The notes under the pieces are model-generated. The model saw only the letters and a list, made by a program, of their open reading frames with translations, was not told the origin of the DNA and searched no databases. DNA of 64,000 nt from an uncultured Christensenella sp. (GTDB lineage: Bacteria > Bacillota > Clostridia > Christensenellales > Borkfalkiaceae): contig CAJTLT010000001.1 in the NCBI GenBank assembly GCA_910577375.1, positions 240,952 through 304,951 of the forward strand, in the 5' to 3' direction. Below are positions 1 to 8,255 of the stretch, piece by piece; the stretch's first letter is position 1; each line of letters starts with the position of its first letter. Position numbers and translations under genes: made by a program.

Positions 1-2
1 TA

Positions 3-407
3 ACGTCTGCAACTATGGGATATATGATTTTGATTATAGGCGTAGTGTTAGCTGTTGTGACTATGTTTATGGCGGTTACAACGCTTATAAATTCCAACTT
101 TAAAAATATCTCTATAATGAAGGCATGCGGATATTCTTTGAAAGATTGTGCGCTTGCTGTTCTTGGCGGATATGTTCCGTTTGCATTGCTTGGATTTGGA
201 TTAGGTACAGCTTATCAGTTCGGACTTTTGCAGATTATGATAAACATCGTTTTTGCTGATGTTGGGGAAGTTCCTGAATATACTTTTAATGTTCCAGTAT
301 TCTTTTTAACGTTGGGTATTTTTATTGTTTGTTATGCCGTTGTTATGGCTTATTACACTTTGCGGATAAATAGAATTTCAGTAAAGGAAGTAATGCTTGA
401 AAACTGA
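3..407 (+). CDS. FtsX-like ABC transporter permease, C-terminal fragment
   Basis: The reading frame is open to the left edge, so this is the 3' end of a longer gene; the first internal ATG is at 15. About 135 residues remain. They hold three hydrophobic segments (roughly residues 5-30, 45-75 and 95-120) separated by the short polar stretch NSNFKNISIMKACGYS, and end in LRINRISVKEVMLEN. The pattern of a TM, a cytoplasmic 'I-x-x-x-K-A-x-G' loop, two more TMs and an 'I-x-x-x-x-x-K-E-x-L' tail is the C-terminal half of FtsX/MacB-type permeases, which couple to an ABC ATPase to extrude lipids, peptides or drugs. The substrate cannot be told. A terminator follows directly. Confidence 0.75.
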   Translation, partial: TSATMGYMILIIGVVLAVVTMFMAVTTLINSNFKNISIMKACGYSLKDCALAVLGGYVPFALLGFGLGTAYQFGLLQIMINIVFADVGEVPEYTFNVPVFFLTLGIFIVCYAVVMAYYTLRINRISVKEVMLEN

Positions 408-417
408 ATAAAATAAT

Positions 418-456
418 CCCCCTAAGAAAAAATATTTTACTTATGGGGTGTTTTTT
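418..456 (+). terminator. Intrinsic terminator of the permease gene
   Basis: CCCCCTAAG (418-426) pairs with CTTATGGGG (440-448) with one mismatch. The stem is followed by a T-rich tract, 10 bases after the permease stop codon. Confidence 0.75.
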
Positions 457-500
457 GTGTTGTTAACGTTTGTAATAAATTAGTGATTAAATAGTCGAAT

Positions 501-538
501 AAAAAATCGCACGATAAAAAATATTTATCGCGCGATTT
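501..538 (-). terminator. Terminator downstream of tRNA-Arg
   Basis: On the minus strand a 15-bp stem (arms 504-518 and 524-538, with one G-U pair) is followed by a run of T. It begins at the 3' end of tRNA-Arg, so it ends the rpsT/tRNA-Arg transcription unit. Confidence 0.75.
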
Positions 539-612
539 GGTACTCCCGGCGGGAATCGAACCCACAACGGCCCCTTAGGAGGGGGCTGTTATATCCATTT
601 AACTACGGAAGC
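538..612 (-). tRNA. tRNA-Arg (anticodon CCU), with encoded CCA
   Basis: The minus strand folds as a 75-nt cloverleaf. The acceptor stem GCTTCCG pairs with CGGGAGT (two G-U pairs). The anticodon stem GCCCC/GGGGC closes the loop CTCCTAA, giving anticodon CCU (Arg, codon AGG). The T-loop is GGTTCGATTC-like, the discriminator is A, and a 3' CCA is encoded at 540-538. It lies 60 bp downstream of rpsT on the same strand, with a weak terminator between. No separate tRNA promoter is evident. Confidence 0.95.
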
Positions 613-632
613 TAATGACTGAAATCAAAAAG

Positions 633-666
633 CAAAAATAAAAGCGAGCGTGTTTCTACGCCCGCT
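633..666 (-). terminator. Intrinsic terminator after rpsT
   Basis: On the minus strand AGCGGGCGT (666-658) pairs with ACGCTCGCT (651-643) with one G-U pair and a 6-nt loop, followed by TTTTATTTTT. It lies just past the rpsT stop and upstream of tRNA-Arg, so some read-through may feed the tRNA. Confidence 0.7.
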
Positions 667-672
667 AAATTT

Positions 673-936
673 TTACGCCATTGCGTTGAGCTTTTTCGCA
701 AGACCAGATTTCTTGTTAGCGGCGGTATTCTTTTTAAGAACGCCCTTTGAAACCGCGCAATCAATTGTTGAGCAAGTCTTGGGGAACAAAGCCGTAGCCG
801 CCTTTTTGTCGCCGCTTTCAACGAGAGCAAGGAATTTCTTTACTTCGGTTTTAACTTCTGATTTAACCGATTTGTTTCTCGCGGTTTTCTTTGCAGTGAC
901 AAGCACGCGCTTTTTAGCAGACTTTATATTAGGCAT
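673..936 (-). CDS. rpsT: 30S ribosomal protein S20
   Basis: Ribosomal protein S20 binds 16S rRNA early in 30S subunit assembly. The 87-residue, lysine-rich, all-helical protein starts MPNIKSAKKR, the family's N-terminal signature, and ends in the usual K/N/A-rich helix (KKNTAANKKSGLAKKLNAMA). The length matches the family norm of about 85-90. AGGAG lies a few bases before the ATG at 936. It is transcribed from its own sigma-A-type promoter (981-1009), divergently from murI. Confidence 0.97.
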   Translation of the reverse strand: MPNIKSAKKRVLVTAKKTARNKSVKSEVKTEVKKFLALVESGDKKAATALFPKTCSTIDCAVSKGVLKKNTAANKKSGLAKKLNAMA

Positions 937-980
937 TTCATATCTCCTTTTGGATACTTGTTAACTTTAATTCTTAAGTA

Positions 981-1009
981 ATTTTATCATAAATAATAAG
1001 GCTTGTAAA
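981..1009 (-). promoter_or_regulatory. rpsT promoter
   Basis: Read on the minus strand: -35 TTTACA (1009-1004), 17-bp spacer, -10 TAAAAT (986-981). It lies about 45 bp upstream of the rpsT ATG. Confidence 0.7.
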
Positions 1010-1016
1010 CTGTTTT

Positions 1017-1045
1017 TTGACTGCTTTTTGTAATTTTTTTAATAT
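1017..1045 (+). promoter_or_regulatory. murI promoter
   Basis: -35 TTGACT (1017-1022), 17-bp spacer, -10 TAATAT (1040-1045). The predicted transcript starts near 1052, leaving about 23 nt before the GTG start with no recognisable Shine-Dalgarno sequence. It is back-to-back with the rpsT promoter. Confidence 0.65.
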
Positions 1046-1074
1046 ATTTTACGTCAGCTAAATATTTATATTAT

Positions 1075-1866
1075 GTGAAAGATTTTTCGTTTAAAAGTAA
1101 AAAACCGGTGTGCTTTTTTGATAGCGGAATAGGCGGGTTGAATTTGCTTGGAGAGTGTATAAAACGTATTCCGAATAAACAGTTTGTTTATTTTGCGGAT
1201 AATTTTAATGTTCCATACGGTAATTACAGTGAAGAAAAAATTTTGATATTAGCGAATAAAATTTTTTCCGAAATACAACAGTACAATCCCATCGCGGCGG
1301 TTATTGCTTGTAATACGGTTACTGCGGTGTGTATTGAATATCTGAGGAACAAATATTCCTTCCCGATAATAGGTATTCAGCCTGCAATAAAACCTGCGGC
1401 AAAAAATTGCAGAAGATGTGTAGTTTTGGCTACTCCCGCAACTGCGCACAGTACTGGTATTTGTAGACTAGTAGAACGTTTTGGTAGAGGCGTTACGGAT
1501 GTTGTTGCTTGTGATAAACTCGCCGCCTATATTGAAAATAATGTATTTGATTTGAATAAAGAAAAAATTTATGACTTTTTACCTGATATAAAAGCCGAAA
1601 GTATAGTTTTAGGTTGTACTCATTATACTTATATAAAACAGATTGTTAAGGAAAAATATGGCTGTTCTGTGTTTGACGGAATGTGCGGTACAGCAGAAAG
1701 GCTATGTTCGGTTTTAAATAATATTGAAGAATGTGAAACTGATAATATAGAAAATGAAAGCAAATTATTGAAAAAAACAGAGTTGTATTTGCCGGAAGTT
1801 ATTTTTAAAGGCGGCGATGAATGGAAAAACGAGCGTGTTTTTAAAGAAGTTGTTATGAGTAAATAG
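1075..1866 (+). CDS. murI: Glutamate racemase
   Basis: MurI interconverts L- and D-glutamate in the cytoplasm to supply D-Glu for the peptidoglycan stem peptide. The 263-residue length is normal. The motif FFDSGIGGLNLL (residues ~14-25) carries the N-terminal Asp-Ser pair. The two catalytic cysteines lie in ACNTVTA (~residue 80) and LGCTHYTY (~residue 181). The start is GTG at 1075; no in-frame ATG precedes the DSGIGG motif. The gene lacks a visible ribosome binding site. It lies immediately upstream of the dcw cluster but has its own promoter. Confidence 0.93.
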   Translation: MKDFSFKSKKPVCFFDSGIGGLNLLGECIKRIPNKQFVYFADNFNVPYGNYSEEKILILANKIFSEIQQYNPIAAVIACNTVTAVCIEYLRNKYSFPIIGIQPAIKPAAKNCRRCVVLATPATAHSTGICRLVERFGRGVTDVVACDKLAAYIENNVFDLNKEKIYDFLPDIKAESIVLGCTHYTYIKQIVKEKYGCSVFDGMCGTAERLCSVLNNIEECETDNIENESKLLKKTELYLPEVIFKGGDEWKNERVFKEVVMSK

Positions 1867-1871
1867 GTATC

Positions 1872-1898
1872 TGGGGAAATTTTTCCCACAAAATCCCA
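1872..1898 (+). promoter_or_regulatory. MraZ operator boxes
   Basis: Two TCCCA pentamers (TGGGA on the minus strand) lie at 1884-1888 and 1894-1898, exactly one helical turn apart. An opposed TGGGG is at 1872-1876. MraZ is known to bind TGGGN direct repeats with 5-nt spacers. The boxes end 18 bp upstream of the -35 element, as expected for autoregulation of a dcw cluster. Confidence 0.7.
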
Positions 1899-1916
1899 AA
1901 AAATTCCTAAAAAGTC

Positions 1917-1945
1917 TTGACAATTACAGGTTTCAATGCTATATT
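1917..1945 (+). promoter_or_regulatory. mraZ (dcw cluster) promoter
   Basis: Perfect -35 TTGACA (1917-1922), 17-bp spacer, -10 TATATT (1940-1945), about 30 bp upstream of the mraZ ATG. It sits directly downstream of the MraZ boxes and probably drives mraZ through at least ftsQ. Confidence 0.8.
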
Positions 1946-1975
1946 TGATGTATCAACCTACAAAAGGCAGTTTTT

Positions 1976-2404
1976 ATGTTGTATCTTACCGGTGAATACA
2001 GTCACCAAATGGACACTAAAAACAGAATACGAATACCCAACAAACTTAAGGGTGAAGAGCGCGGGCTTTATTTTTCAAAAGGAACAAACAATTGTCTTTT
2101 TGTTTACTATGAAGCCGGCTATAAAGAACTTCTTCAAAAAGTCGAAGAAAAAATTAAAATGAGCGACGAAGAAGGACAAATGGCTTTAAGGGTATTTGCA
2201 AAATCGTTCACGTGGGTTGAGGGCGATGCGCAGGGAAGAATGATACTTCCTCAAAAGCTTAAAGAATTTGCTAAAATCGACAGAGATATCGTTATCTGCG
2301 GAGCAAATTCAAGAATTGAAATCTGGGCGAAAGAAGTTCACGATAAGTACTTTGAAGATGCGGATAAGAATTTCGACAGCATATTCAAGAAGTTGGATAT
2401 TTAA
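1976..2404 (+). CDS. mraZ: Transcriptional regulator MraZ
   Basis: MraZ is a ring-forming DNA-binding protein with two tandem AbrB-like domains that represses its own dcw cluster. The 142-residue product opens with LTGEYSHQMDTKNRIRIPNKL (first domain). The second copy contains 'DAQGRMILPQKLKEFAKI' (residues ~80-97). The length is typical. The ATG at 1976 follows an AAAGG-like site. It is the first gene of the cluster, and its stop abuts the rsmH ATG with no gap. Matching operator boxes lie in its promoter region. Confidence 0.95.
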   Translation: MLYLTGEYSHQMDTKNRIRIPNKLKGEERGLYFSKGTNNCLFVYYEAGYKELLQKVEEKIKMSDEEGQMALRVFAKSFTWVEGDAQGRMILPQKLKEFAKIDRDIVICGANSRIEIWAKEVHDKYFEDADKNFDSIFKKLDI

Positions 2405-3343
2405 ATGGAATTCTCACACGTTCCCGTAATGCTTGAAGAGTGTATCAACGGGCTTAATGTAAAAAGCGGGGGGATTTACTTCGACGGAACAATCGGCGGC
2501 GCGGGACATTCGTTTGAAATTTTAAAGAGAACAAGCCCCGACGGTAAGTTGATTGCAACTGATTTAGATGATGATGCAATCGCCGCCGCAACAAAGAAAC
2601 TTGAAGTATTTAAAAACAGATTTGCAATTTATAAATCTGATTATAAAAATTTTGAAACCGTATTCAAAGCGGCAGGGATAGATAAAATAGACGGCGCGAT
2701 TTTAGATTTCGGCGTATCGAGTTATCAGCTTGACAATGCAGAAAGAGGTTTCTCATATATGAAGTCGGAAGCGCCTTTGGATATGAGAATGGACAGGTTA
2801 CAGCCGTTGACCGCAGAGAAGCTCATAAACGAATATTCCCAACGCGAAATTGCGGAAATACTAAAAAAATACGGAGAAGAAAAATTTGCATCTAATATCG
2901 CTGCTGAAATCGTTAAAGCGAGAACCCGAAAAGTTATAACGACTTGCGGCGAGCTTGTTGAAATAATAGAAAACTGCATACCGAGAAAATTTCAGCAGAA
3001 CGGACCGGTGGCGCGAAAAAGCTTTCAGGCAATACGGATAGCCGTAAATGGAGAATTGAGCAGACTTTATGAATGTGTATTAAGTCTTACCCGAAGGCTT
3101 AAAAAGGGCGGAAGAATAGTAATTCTCACTTTTCATTCGCTTGAAGACAGAATAGTAAAGCAAGCTTTCAGATTTCTTGAAACCGATTGTATCTGCGACA
3201 AAAGTTTACCTGTTTGCGTATGCGGAAAGAAAAAAGAGATTGAAATTATCACTAAAAAACCTGTTATTGCAAGCGTAAGAGAGATGGCAATCAATACGCG
3301 CTCGAAGTGCGCAAAACTTAGAATAGCAGAAAAAATCGTTTGA
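2405..3343 (+). CDS. rsmH: 16S rRNA (cytosine1402-N4)-methyltransferase RsmH
   Basis: RsmH uses S-adenosylmethionine to methylate N4 of C1402 in the 16S rRNA decoding centre. The 312-residue length is typical. It starts HVPVMLEECINGLN and has the SAM-binding FDGTIGGAGHS motif at ~26-36. 'ILDFGVSSYQLD' (~99-110) and 'FHSLEDRIVKQAFR' near residue 240 are family hallmarks. Its standard position is second in the dcw cluster, directly abutting mraZ and therefore probably translationally coupled. Confidence 0.97.
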   Translation: MEFSHVPVMLEECINGLNVKSGGIYFDGTIGGAGHSFEILKRTSPDGKLIATDLDDDAIAAATKKLEVFKNRFAIYKSDYKNFETVFKAAGIDKIDGAILDFGVSSYQLDNAERGFSYMKSEAPLDMRMDRLQPLTAEKLINEYSQREIAEILKKYGEEKFASNIAAEIVKARTRKVITTCGELVEIIENCIPRKFQQNGPVARKSFQAIRIAVNGELSRLYECVLSLTRRLKKGGRIVILTFHSLEDRIVKQAFRFLETDCICDKSLPVCVCGKKKEIEIITKKPVIASVREMAINTRSKCAKLRIAEKIV

Positions 3344-3365
3344 TTTTTGCGATAAGGAGAAAATT

Positions 3366-4079
3366 ATGGCAGTCGCAATTTTGGACAGGACATTGGAGTC
3401 CTTGGAAAATACGGAAGAAACCCGCGAAATACAACTGAAAAACACATATTCCGCCCGCAATCTTTCGGACGAGCAACACAACGCCAAAATCGGCGAAATT
3501 TATGCCCGCCTTATTAATCCGAGCGCAAAAATAGACGATATTCTTGAGCGTAATTCAGCGGAGTCTGTAAATACGTCTGCAGCAAAAGATATTTTTGTTA
3601 ATAAGCCTTATCTTGTGGAAAACGCAAGGGCTGACGCGGAAATTTTCCGTGCGGACAGCCTTGTTAACCGCAAAGTTATGGATATATTGCCTACTACGGC
3701 ATATGCAACTGAAAGCGAGGAAGAGAACGAGGATTTGCGTCCTACTCAGACTACTATTCAGTATAAAACAAACGGAGTCACCAAGACGGTAGAAGAGGGT
3801 AAAATTCAGAACACCGACGCGGAAAAGCGTGCGGGTTTGTCGAAAAAGGAGAAGATAGTTATCGGTGTGGTTATCGGTGTTATCGTTGCTCTTTTTGCCT
3901 TAATTATTATTAATTCGGCAATACTTTCCGGAATTAATTCCGAGTTAGGCTCTCTTCAATCGTCTTTGACAACAGTTAAAGCTTCGTATGCAGGAGTTAG
4001 CGACGAGGTAAATTCAATGCTTGCCAAAGCATTGAAAGATGTTGAACAATTTGCTTTTTTAAAAGGACTTGTTAAATAA
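3366..4079 (+). CDS. Single-pass membrane protein in the ftsL position
   Basis: No family was recognised from sequence. The 237-residue protein has a long hydrophilic, charged N-terminal region (residues 1-~160). One strong transmembrane helix follows (~163-185, IVIGVVIGVIVALFALIII), then a short ~50-residue C-terminal segment with heptad-like leucine/isoleucine spacing (ILSGINSELGSLQSSL). It lies between rsmH and the class B PBP, where ftsL normally sits, and FtsL is a bitopic protein with an extracellular coiled coil. A divergent FtsL with an unusually long cytoplasmic tail is the natural inference, but FtsL tails are usually a few dozen residues. AGGAG precedes the ATG at 3366. Confidence 0.6.
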   Translation: MAVAILDRTLESLENTEETREIQLKNTYSARNLSDEQHNAKIGEIYARLINPSAKIDDILERNSAESVNTSAAKDIFVNKPYLVENARADAEIFRADSLVNRKVMDILPTTAYATESEEENEDLRPTQTTIQYKTNGVTKTVEEGKIQNTDAEKRAGLSKKEKIVIGVVIGVIVALFALIIINSAILSGINSELGSLQSSLTTVKASYAGVSDEVNSMLAKALKDVEQFAFLKGLVK

Positions 4080-4173
4080 AAACTATCGTTAGTTAAAGCA
4101 TATATGGGGGTCTAACGCCATCAAAAAAATTAATAAATATGGTTTTTCCGTAACCGTTTTACAAAAGAGGTTA

Positions 4174-5868
4174 TTGTCAATGGCATTGGCAATAACCTTT
4201 ATTTTTTGCATAATTTTGTCGCGTCTTTTATATGTTCAGCTTGCGTGGGGTACGGAACTTAAGTTAAAGGCCACAGACCAGTGGAACAGAGAAATTCCGG
4301 TTATTGCCGCCCGCGGTGTGATATCTGACAGAAACGGCTCGGTGCTTGCAGGAAACCGAACGACTTACAGTGTGTTTGCGCGCCCGAATGCGGTTGTTGA
4401 TAAAGAATATGCCTCAACGGTTTTAGGTGGAGTTTTTTCGCTTGACCCGCAGGAAATTTTGAAAAAAATCGACGGCGGTAAAGTATCGGAAGTGACAATC
4501 GCAAGGCAAGTAAGCAAAGAAAGTATTGAAAAGCTTGTTTCTTACGATATTGCAGGGGTCTATTATTCTCGCGATAATTCACGTCAGTATACCTATAATG
4601 AAGCGCTGTGTCAGGTTTTGGGTTTTACTTCCAACGACGGTTCGGGGCTGTCCGGAATTGAGAAATATTATAATAATATCCTCAGCGGAAAAAACGGGGA
4701 AATTACGTATACAACCGACATTATAGGTATAGAAACGGAAAATTCTGTGGTTGTTTACCGAGAGGCTTCCGACGGAGACGAAATTAGGCTGACGGTTGAT
4801 ATGGAAATTCAGCTTGCCGCTGAAGACGCTATGAAAAACGTTTATGAATCAAGCGGGGCAAAAGCTGTTTCGTGTATAGTTCTGAATCCTCAAAACTTTG
4901 ATATATTAGCGCTCGTAAATTATCCGTCATATGATTTGAACAATGTGCCCCGCGACGATAAAGAAGCTTTGAACGAACTTTCAAGAAATTGTCTGGTAAG
5001 TGATATATATGAGCCTGGGTCAACGTTCAAAGTTGTAACGGCTGCGGCAAATATCGAAGAATATTTAAACGGAAACGTTAAAGCATATTCGCCGTCTTAT
5101 GTTTTTAACGGAAGCCGTACAAGAACAGTGGACGGTACTAAAATCAAGTGCTGGTCAGACCATTCAAACGGCAAACATTCAAATCAAACACTTTCCGCTG
5201 CGCTCAACAACAGTTGTAATCCGTGTTTTACGGATATGGCTTTGTCGCTTGGCAGTCAGACGTTTTATAATTATTTACAGAAATTTGGTTTCGGTAACGT
5301 AACAGGTTTGGATTTTAACGGCGAAGCTTTGGGAATGCTTGTCCCTCAAACGGCGGTGCGGGACTGCGATTTGGCTCGTATAGGGTTCGGGCAGACAATT
5401 GCCGTGACCGGTGTTCAGCTCGCATGTGCTGTCGCAGCGGCAGTAAATGGAGGGAATTATTACGTTCCGCATTTTTTAAAAAGCATTGTGTCAGCCAATG
5501 GAAAAACCGTTTCTGAATATAATCCCGTATTAAAAAATAAAGTCATAAGTGAAAAGGCGTCTTCAATGCTTGCGGAAATGCTTGAGGGTGTTGTTTCGGA
5601 AGGCAGTGGTAAAAAGGCATATATAGAAGGTTATCGTGTCGGCGGTAAAACCGGAACAGCGCAAAAGTATGAGGACGGGCATGTTGCGCAAGGGAAGTAT
5701 GTTTCGTCGTTTTGCGGATTTTTCCCGGCAAATAAGCCCGAATATCTTGCACTTATAATAGTTGACGAACCGCAGGGAACTTACTACGGAAGCGCGGTAG
5801 CCGCGCCGGTTGCGAAAGAAATTTTTGAAGATATCATAAAAATTAAAAATATACAACGGTATATATAA
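4174..5868 (+). CDS. ftsI: Class B penicillin-binding protein (FtsI/SpoVD-like transpeptidase)
   Basis: A septal D,D-transpeptidase that cross-links peptidoglycan outside the membrane. The N-terminal TM helix (residues ~3-22) is followed by the 'AARGVISDRNGSVLAGN' segment of the PBP dimerisation domain. The transpeptidase domain has SxxK as STFK (~284), SxN as SCN (~347) and KTG as KTGT (~492). No PASTA domain follows. The conventional start is TTG 4174 or ATG 4180. However, the frame is open upstream and encodes a basic tail ending KRLL just before the TM, as family members usually have, so translation may begin at ATC 4120 after a G-rich site (4106-4110). The stop overlaps the murE ATG by one base. 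Confidence 0.93.
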   Translation: MSMALAITFIFCIILSRLLYVQLAWGTELKLKATDQWNREIPVIAARGVISDRNGSVLAGNRTTYSVFARPNAVVDKEYASTVLGGVFSLDPQEILKKIDGGKVSEVTIARQVSKESIEKLVSYDIAGVYYSRDNSRQYTYNEALCQVLGFTSNDGSGLSGIEKYYNNILSGKNGEITYTTDIIGIETENSVVVYREASDGDEIRLTVDMEIQLAAEDAMKNVYESSGAKAVSCIVLNPQNFDILALVNYPSYDLNNVPRDDKEALNELSRNCLVSDIYEPGSTFKVVTAAANIEEYLNGNVKAYSPSYVFNGSRTRTVDGTKIKCWSDHSNGKHSNQTLSAALNNSCNPCFTDMALSLGSQTFYNYLQKFGFGNVTGLDFNGEALGMLVPQTAVRDCDLARIGFGQTIAVTGVQLACAVAAAVNGGNYYVPHFLKSIVSANGKTVSEYNPVLKNKVISEKASSMLAEMLEGVVSEGSGKKAYIEGYRVGGKTGTAQKYEDGHVAQGKYVSSFCGFFPANKPEYLALIIVDEPQGTYYGSAVAAPVAKEIFEDIIKIKNIQRYI

Positions 5869-7307
5869 TGAAACTCAAAGAGCTTATAAAAAATATACAA
5901 ACAAAAGAAATTATCGGTAATGTCGATGTTGAAATAAAAGGTTTGTGTACTGATAGCAAAATGGCAAAAGAAGGCGATTTGTTTATTTGTTATGTCGGAG
6001 GAAAATACGATTCACATAATAATATAGCCGAAGTAATCGATAAGGGAGTTTCCGCAATTATGTGTGAACGTAAACTGGATTGTGCTGTTACACAGATAAT
6101 AGTTGACAACGGTAGAGCGCAGATAGCAATTGCTGCACGTGCGTTTTACGGTTATCCGGATAAAAAGCTAAAAATAGTCGGCATAACCGGCACAAACGGT
6201 AAAACTACAACCGCGCATATGCTTGCAGGTATTTTCAAAACAAATGGCAACGGTTGCGGAATAATAGGTACTTTGGGTATAAGTTACGGGGATAAATTCA
6301 TTTCTCCCGAATTAACTACGCCGGACCCTGTTTTTCTGTTTTCCGTACTTTCGGATATGGCGGCGGCAGGCGTTGAATATGTTTTTATGGAGGTGTCTGC
6401 TCACGCGCTGTATTATGATAAAGTGCACGGCATAAAATTTGCAGTTGGCATATTTACTAATTGCACTCAAGACCATTTGGATTTTTTCCGAAATATGCGC
6501 GATTATGCCTCTTGCAAAATGCTGATGTTTAAAGACGGCAGATGTGATAATGCCGTAATAAACTCGGACGATGAACTTGGTATTGAGCTTTTGAAAAAAA
6601 CAGAACATACGGTAAGTTACGGGTTGAAAAATCCTGCCGACGTGTTTGCGGTTGATGTTGATTGTAAAATTGACGGAACAAAATTTGTGCTAAATCTTTT
6701 TGACGAATTATACGAAATAAAGCTCAATATGCCGGCATTGCATAATGTTTATAACGCTATGGCGGCTGCGGCATGCGCTAAATTGTTAGGAATAAAAACA
6801 AATATAATTGCCAAAGGGTTATTAAGCGTCAAAACCGTTTCCGGACGGCTTGAACATGTCGCGAAATTTAACGGCGCCGATATATTCGTGGATTTTGCGC
6901 ACACACCCGACGGTTTGGAAAAGTCTTTGCAGTCGCTTAGAAATTTATGTAAAGGTAAGCTTTATTGTCTTTTCGGTTGCGGCGGTAACCGCGATAAAAC
7001 CAAACGTCCCGTTATGGGCGAGGTAGCGGCGAAATATTCTGATTTTTGTATAGTTACTTCGGATAACCCGAGATTTGAAGACCCGTATGACATAATCAGT
7101 GAAATAGAAAAAGGAATAAAGCCTACCGGTAAAAAGTATGTAACAGTGACAGAGAGAGAAATTGCAACGGAATATGCCATAAGGCTGTTGGAAAAGGACG
7201 ATATTTTGCTTGTAGCGGGTAAGGGCGGGGAACATTATCAGGAAATTATGGGTATAAAACACAGCTACGACGACAATACAGTAATAAAAAACATAATCGG
7301 CAATTAA
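5868..7307 (+). CDS. murE: UDP-MurNAc-tripeptide synthetase (meso-DAP type)
   Basis: MurE adds the third stem-peptide residue to UDP-MurNAc-L-Ala-D-Glu, using ATP, in the cytoplasm. At 479 residues it has the three Mur-ligase domains. The ATP-binding loop GITGTNGKTTT lies at ~105-114 and 'DFAHTPDG' near residue 345. The substrate-selecting loop reads DNPRFEDP at ~398-405; the DNPR form is associated with meso-diaminopimelate rather than lysine. The ATG overlaps the PBP stop and the stop abuts the mraY start, so the genes are tightly coupled. A neighbouring murF is missing. Confidence 0.95.
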   Translation: MKLKELIKNIQTKEIIGNVDVEIKGLCTDSKMAKEGDLFICYVGGKYDSHNNIAEVIDKGVSAIMCERKLDCAVTQIIVDNGRAQIAIAARAFYGYPDKKLKIVGITGTNGKTTTAHMLAGIFKTNGNGCGIIGTLGISYGDKFISPELTTPDPVFLFSVLSDMAAAGVEYVFMEVSAHALYYDKVHGIKFAVGIFTNCTQDHLDFFRNMRDYASCKMLMFKDGRCDNAVINSDDELGIELLKKTEHTVSYGLKNPADVFAVDVDCKIDGTKFVLNLFDELYEIKLNMPALHNVYNAMAAAACAKLLGIKTNIIAKGLLSVKTVSGRLEHVAKFNGADIFVDFAHTPDGLEKSLQSLRNLCKGKLYCLFGCGGNRDKTKRPVMGEVAAKYSDFCIVTSDNPRFEDPYDIISEIEKGIKPTGKKYVTVTEREIATEYAIRLLEKDDILLVAGKGGEHYQEIMGIKHSYDDNTVIKNIIGN

Positions 7308-8249
7308 ATGAAAGAAATTTTTATAGCGGTTTTATGCGGGTTTATTGCATCGGTTTTATTGCTGATGCTGATTTTGCCGCTTTTAAAACGCCTTAAAGCT
7401 GGACAATATATACTTGGATACGTAAAAGAGCACGAGAAAAAGAGCGGCACGCCCACAATGGGCGGGCTTGCATTTATATGCGCAATTATCATAGTCGGTT
7501 TTTGTATGCTTGGATTCGGAGGGGGTGAAGCCAATTTAACCATTGCCGTAACCGCCGCTTTTATGGTCGTTGGATTTTTGGATGATTTTTTAAAAATTTT
7601 TCACAAGGAAAACGAAGGGCTTAAACCTTATCAGAAAATAATCTTTCAAACGGCAATAGCAACTGTTGCCGCGCTTTTTTGTTGGTTTAACGGAAAAACG
7701 TTTCTGAACGTGCCGTTTATTTGCAAATCAGTAGATATCGGTTGGGGTATAATTCCGCTTGTGATTTTTATTTTTACCGCAACCGTAAATTGTGTGAATC
7801 TTACCGACGGATTGGACGGTCTTGCCGGCGGGACAAGTTGCGCGTATCTTTTGATTTTAGGAATAATGCTTTGTATGAGTGGAGTTTCTTATGGCGTATT
7901 ATGTTTTATAGGAATAGGCGCCGTTGCTGCTTTTCTTGTGTTCAATACAAACAAAGCTGCAATTTTTATGGGTGATACGGGTTCTCTTGCTTTGGGCGGG
8001 TTTATTTCTTGTCTTTCGGTTTTTTCCGGTAACTCTCTTTATATTCCTCTTGTGGGAATAATGTTCGTGATTTCGGGAATATCGGTTATAGTACAAGTCA
8101 TATACTATAAACGGACAAGCAAGAGAGTGTTTTTGATGGCTCCGATTCATCATCATTTTCAAATGAAAGGCTATACGGAGTGTAAAATAACCTATGCGTA
8201 TTTTGCGTTGACTTGCCTTGTCGGAATAATCTGTTTGATTTTTTTGTGA
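7308..8249 (+). CDS. mraY: Phospho-N-acetylmuramoyl-pentapeptide transferase
   Basis: MraY makes lipid I by transferring phospho-MurNAc-pentapeptide to undecaprenyl phosphate at the inner face of the membrane. The 313-residue protein has about ten hydrophobic helices. The signature loops are present: 'KKSGTPTMGG' near residue 45, 'GFLDDFLKI' near 90, 'NLTDGLDGLAGG' near 163 and 'APIHHHFQMKGY' near 280. These include the Asp and His residues associated with Mg2+ and substrate binding. The ATG follows the murE stop with no gap. Confidence 0.97.
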   Translation: MKEIFIAVLCGFIASVLLLMLILPLLKRLKAGQYILGYVKEHEKKSGTPTMGGLAFICAIIIVGFCMLGFGGGEANLTIAVTAAFMVVGFLDDFLKIFHKENEGLKPYQKIIFQTAIATVAALFCWFNGKTFLNVPFICKSVDIGWGIIPLVIFIFTATVNCVNLTDGLDGLAGGTSCAYLLILGIMLCMSGVSYGVLCFIGIGAVAAFLVFNTNKAAIFMGDTGSLALGGFISCLSVFSGNSLYIPLVGIMFVISGISVIVQVIYYKRTSKRVFLMAPIHHHFQMKGYTECKITYAYFALTCLVGIICLIFL

Positions 8250-8255
8250 GGTGTT

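Noticed and set aside
1917..2162. Plus-strand ORF overlapping the start of mraZ in another frame
   Set aside because: It begins inside the mraZ promoter and shadows mraZ.
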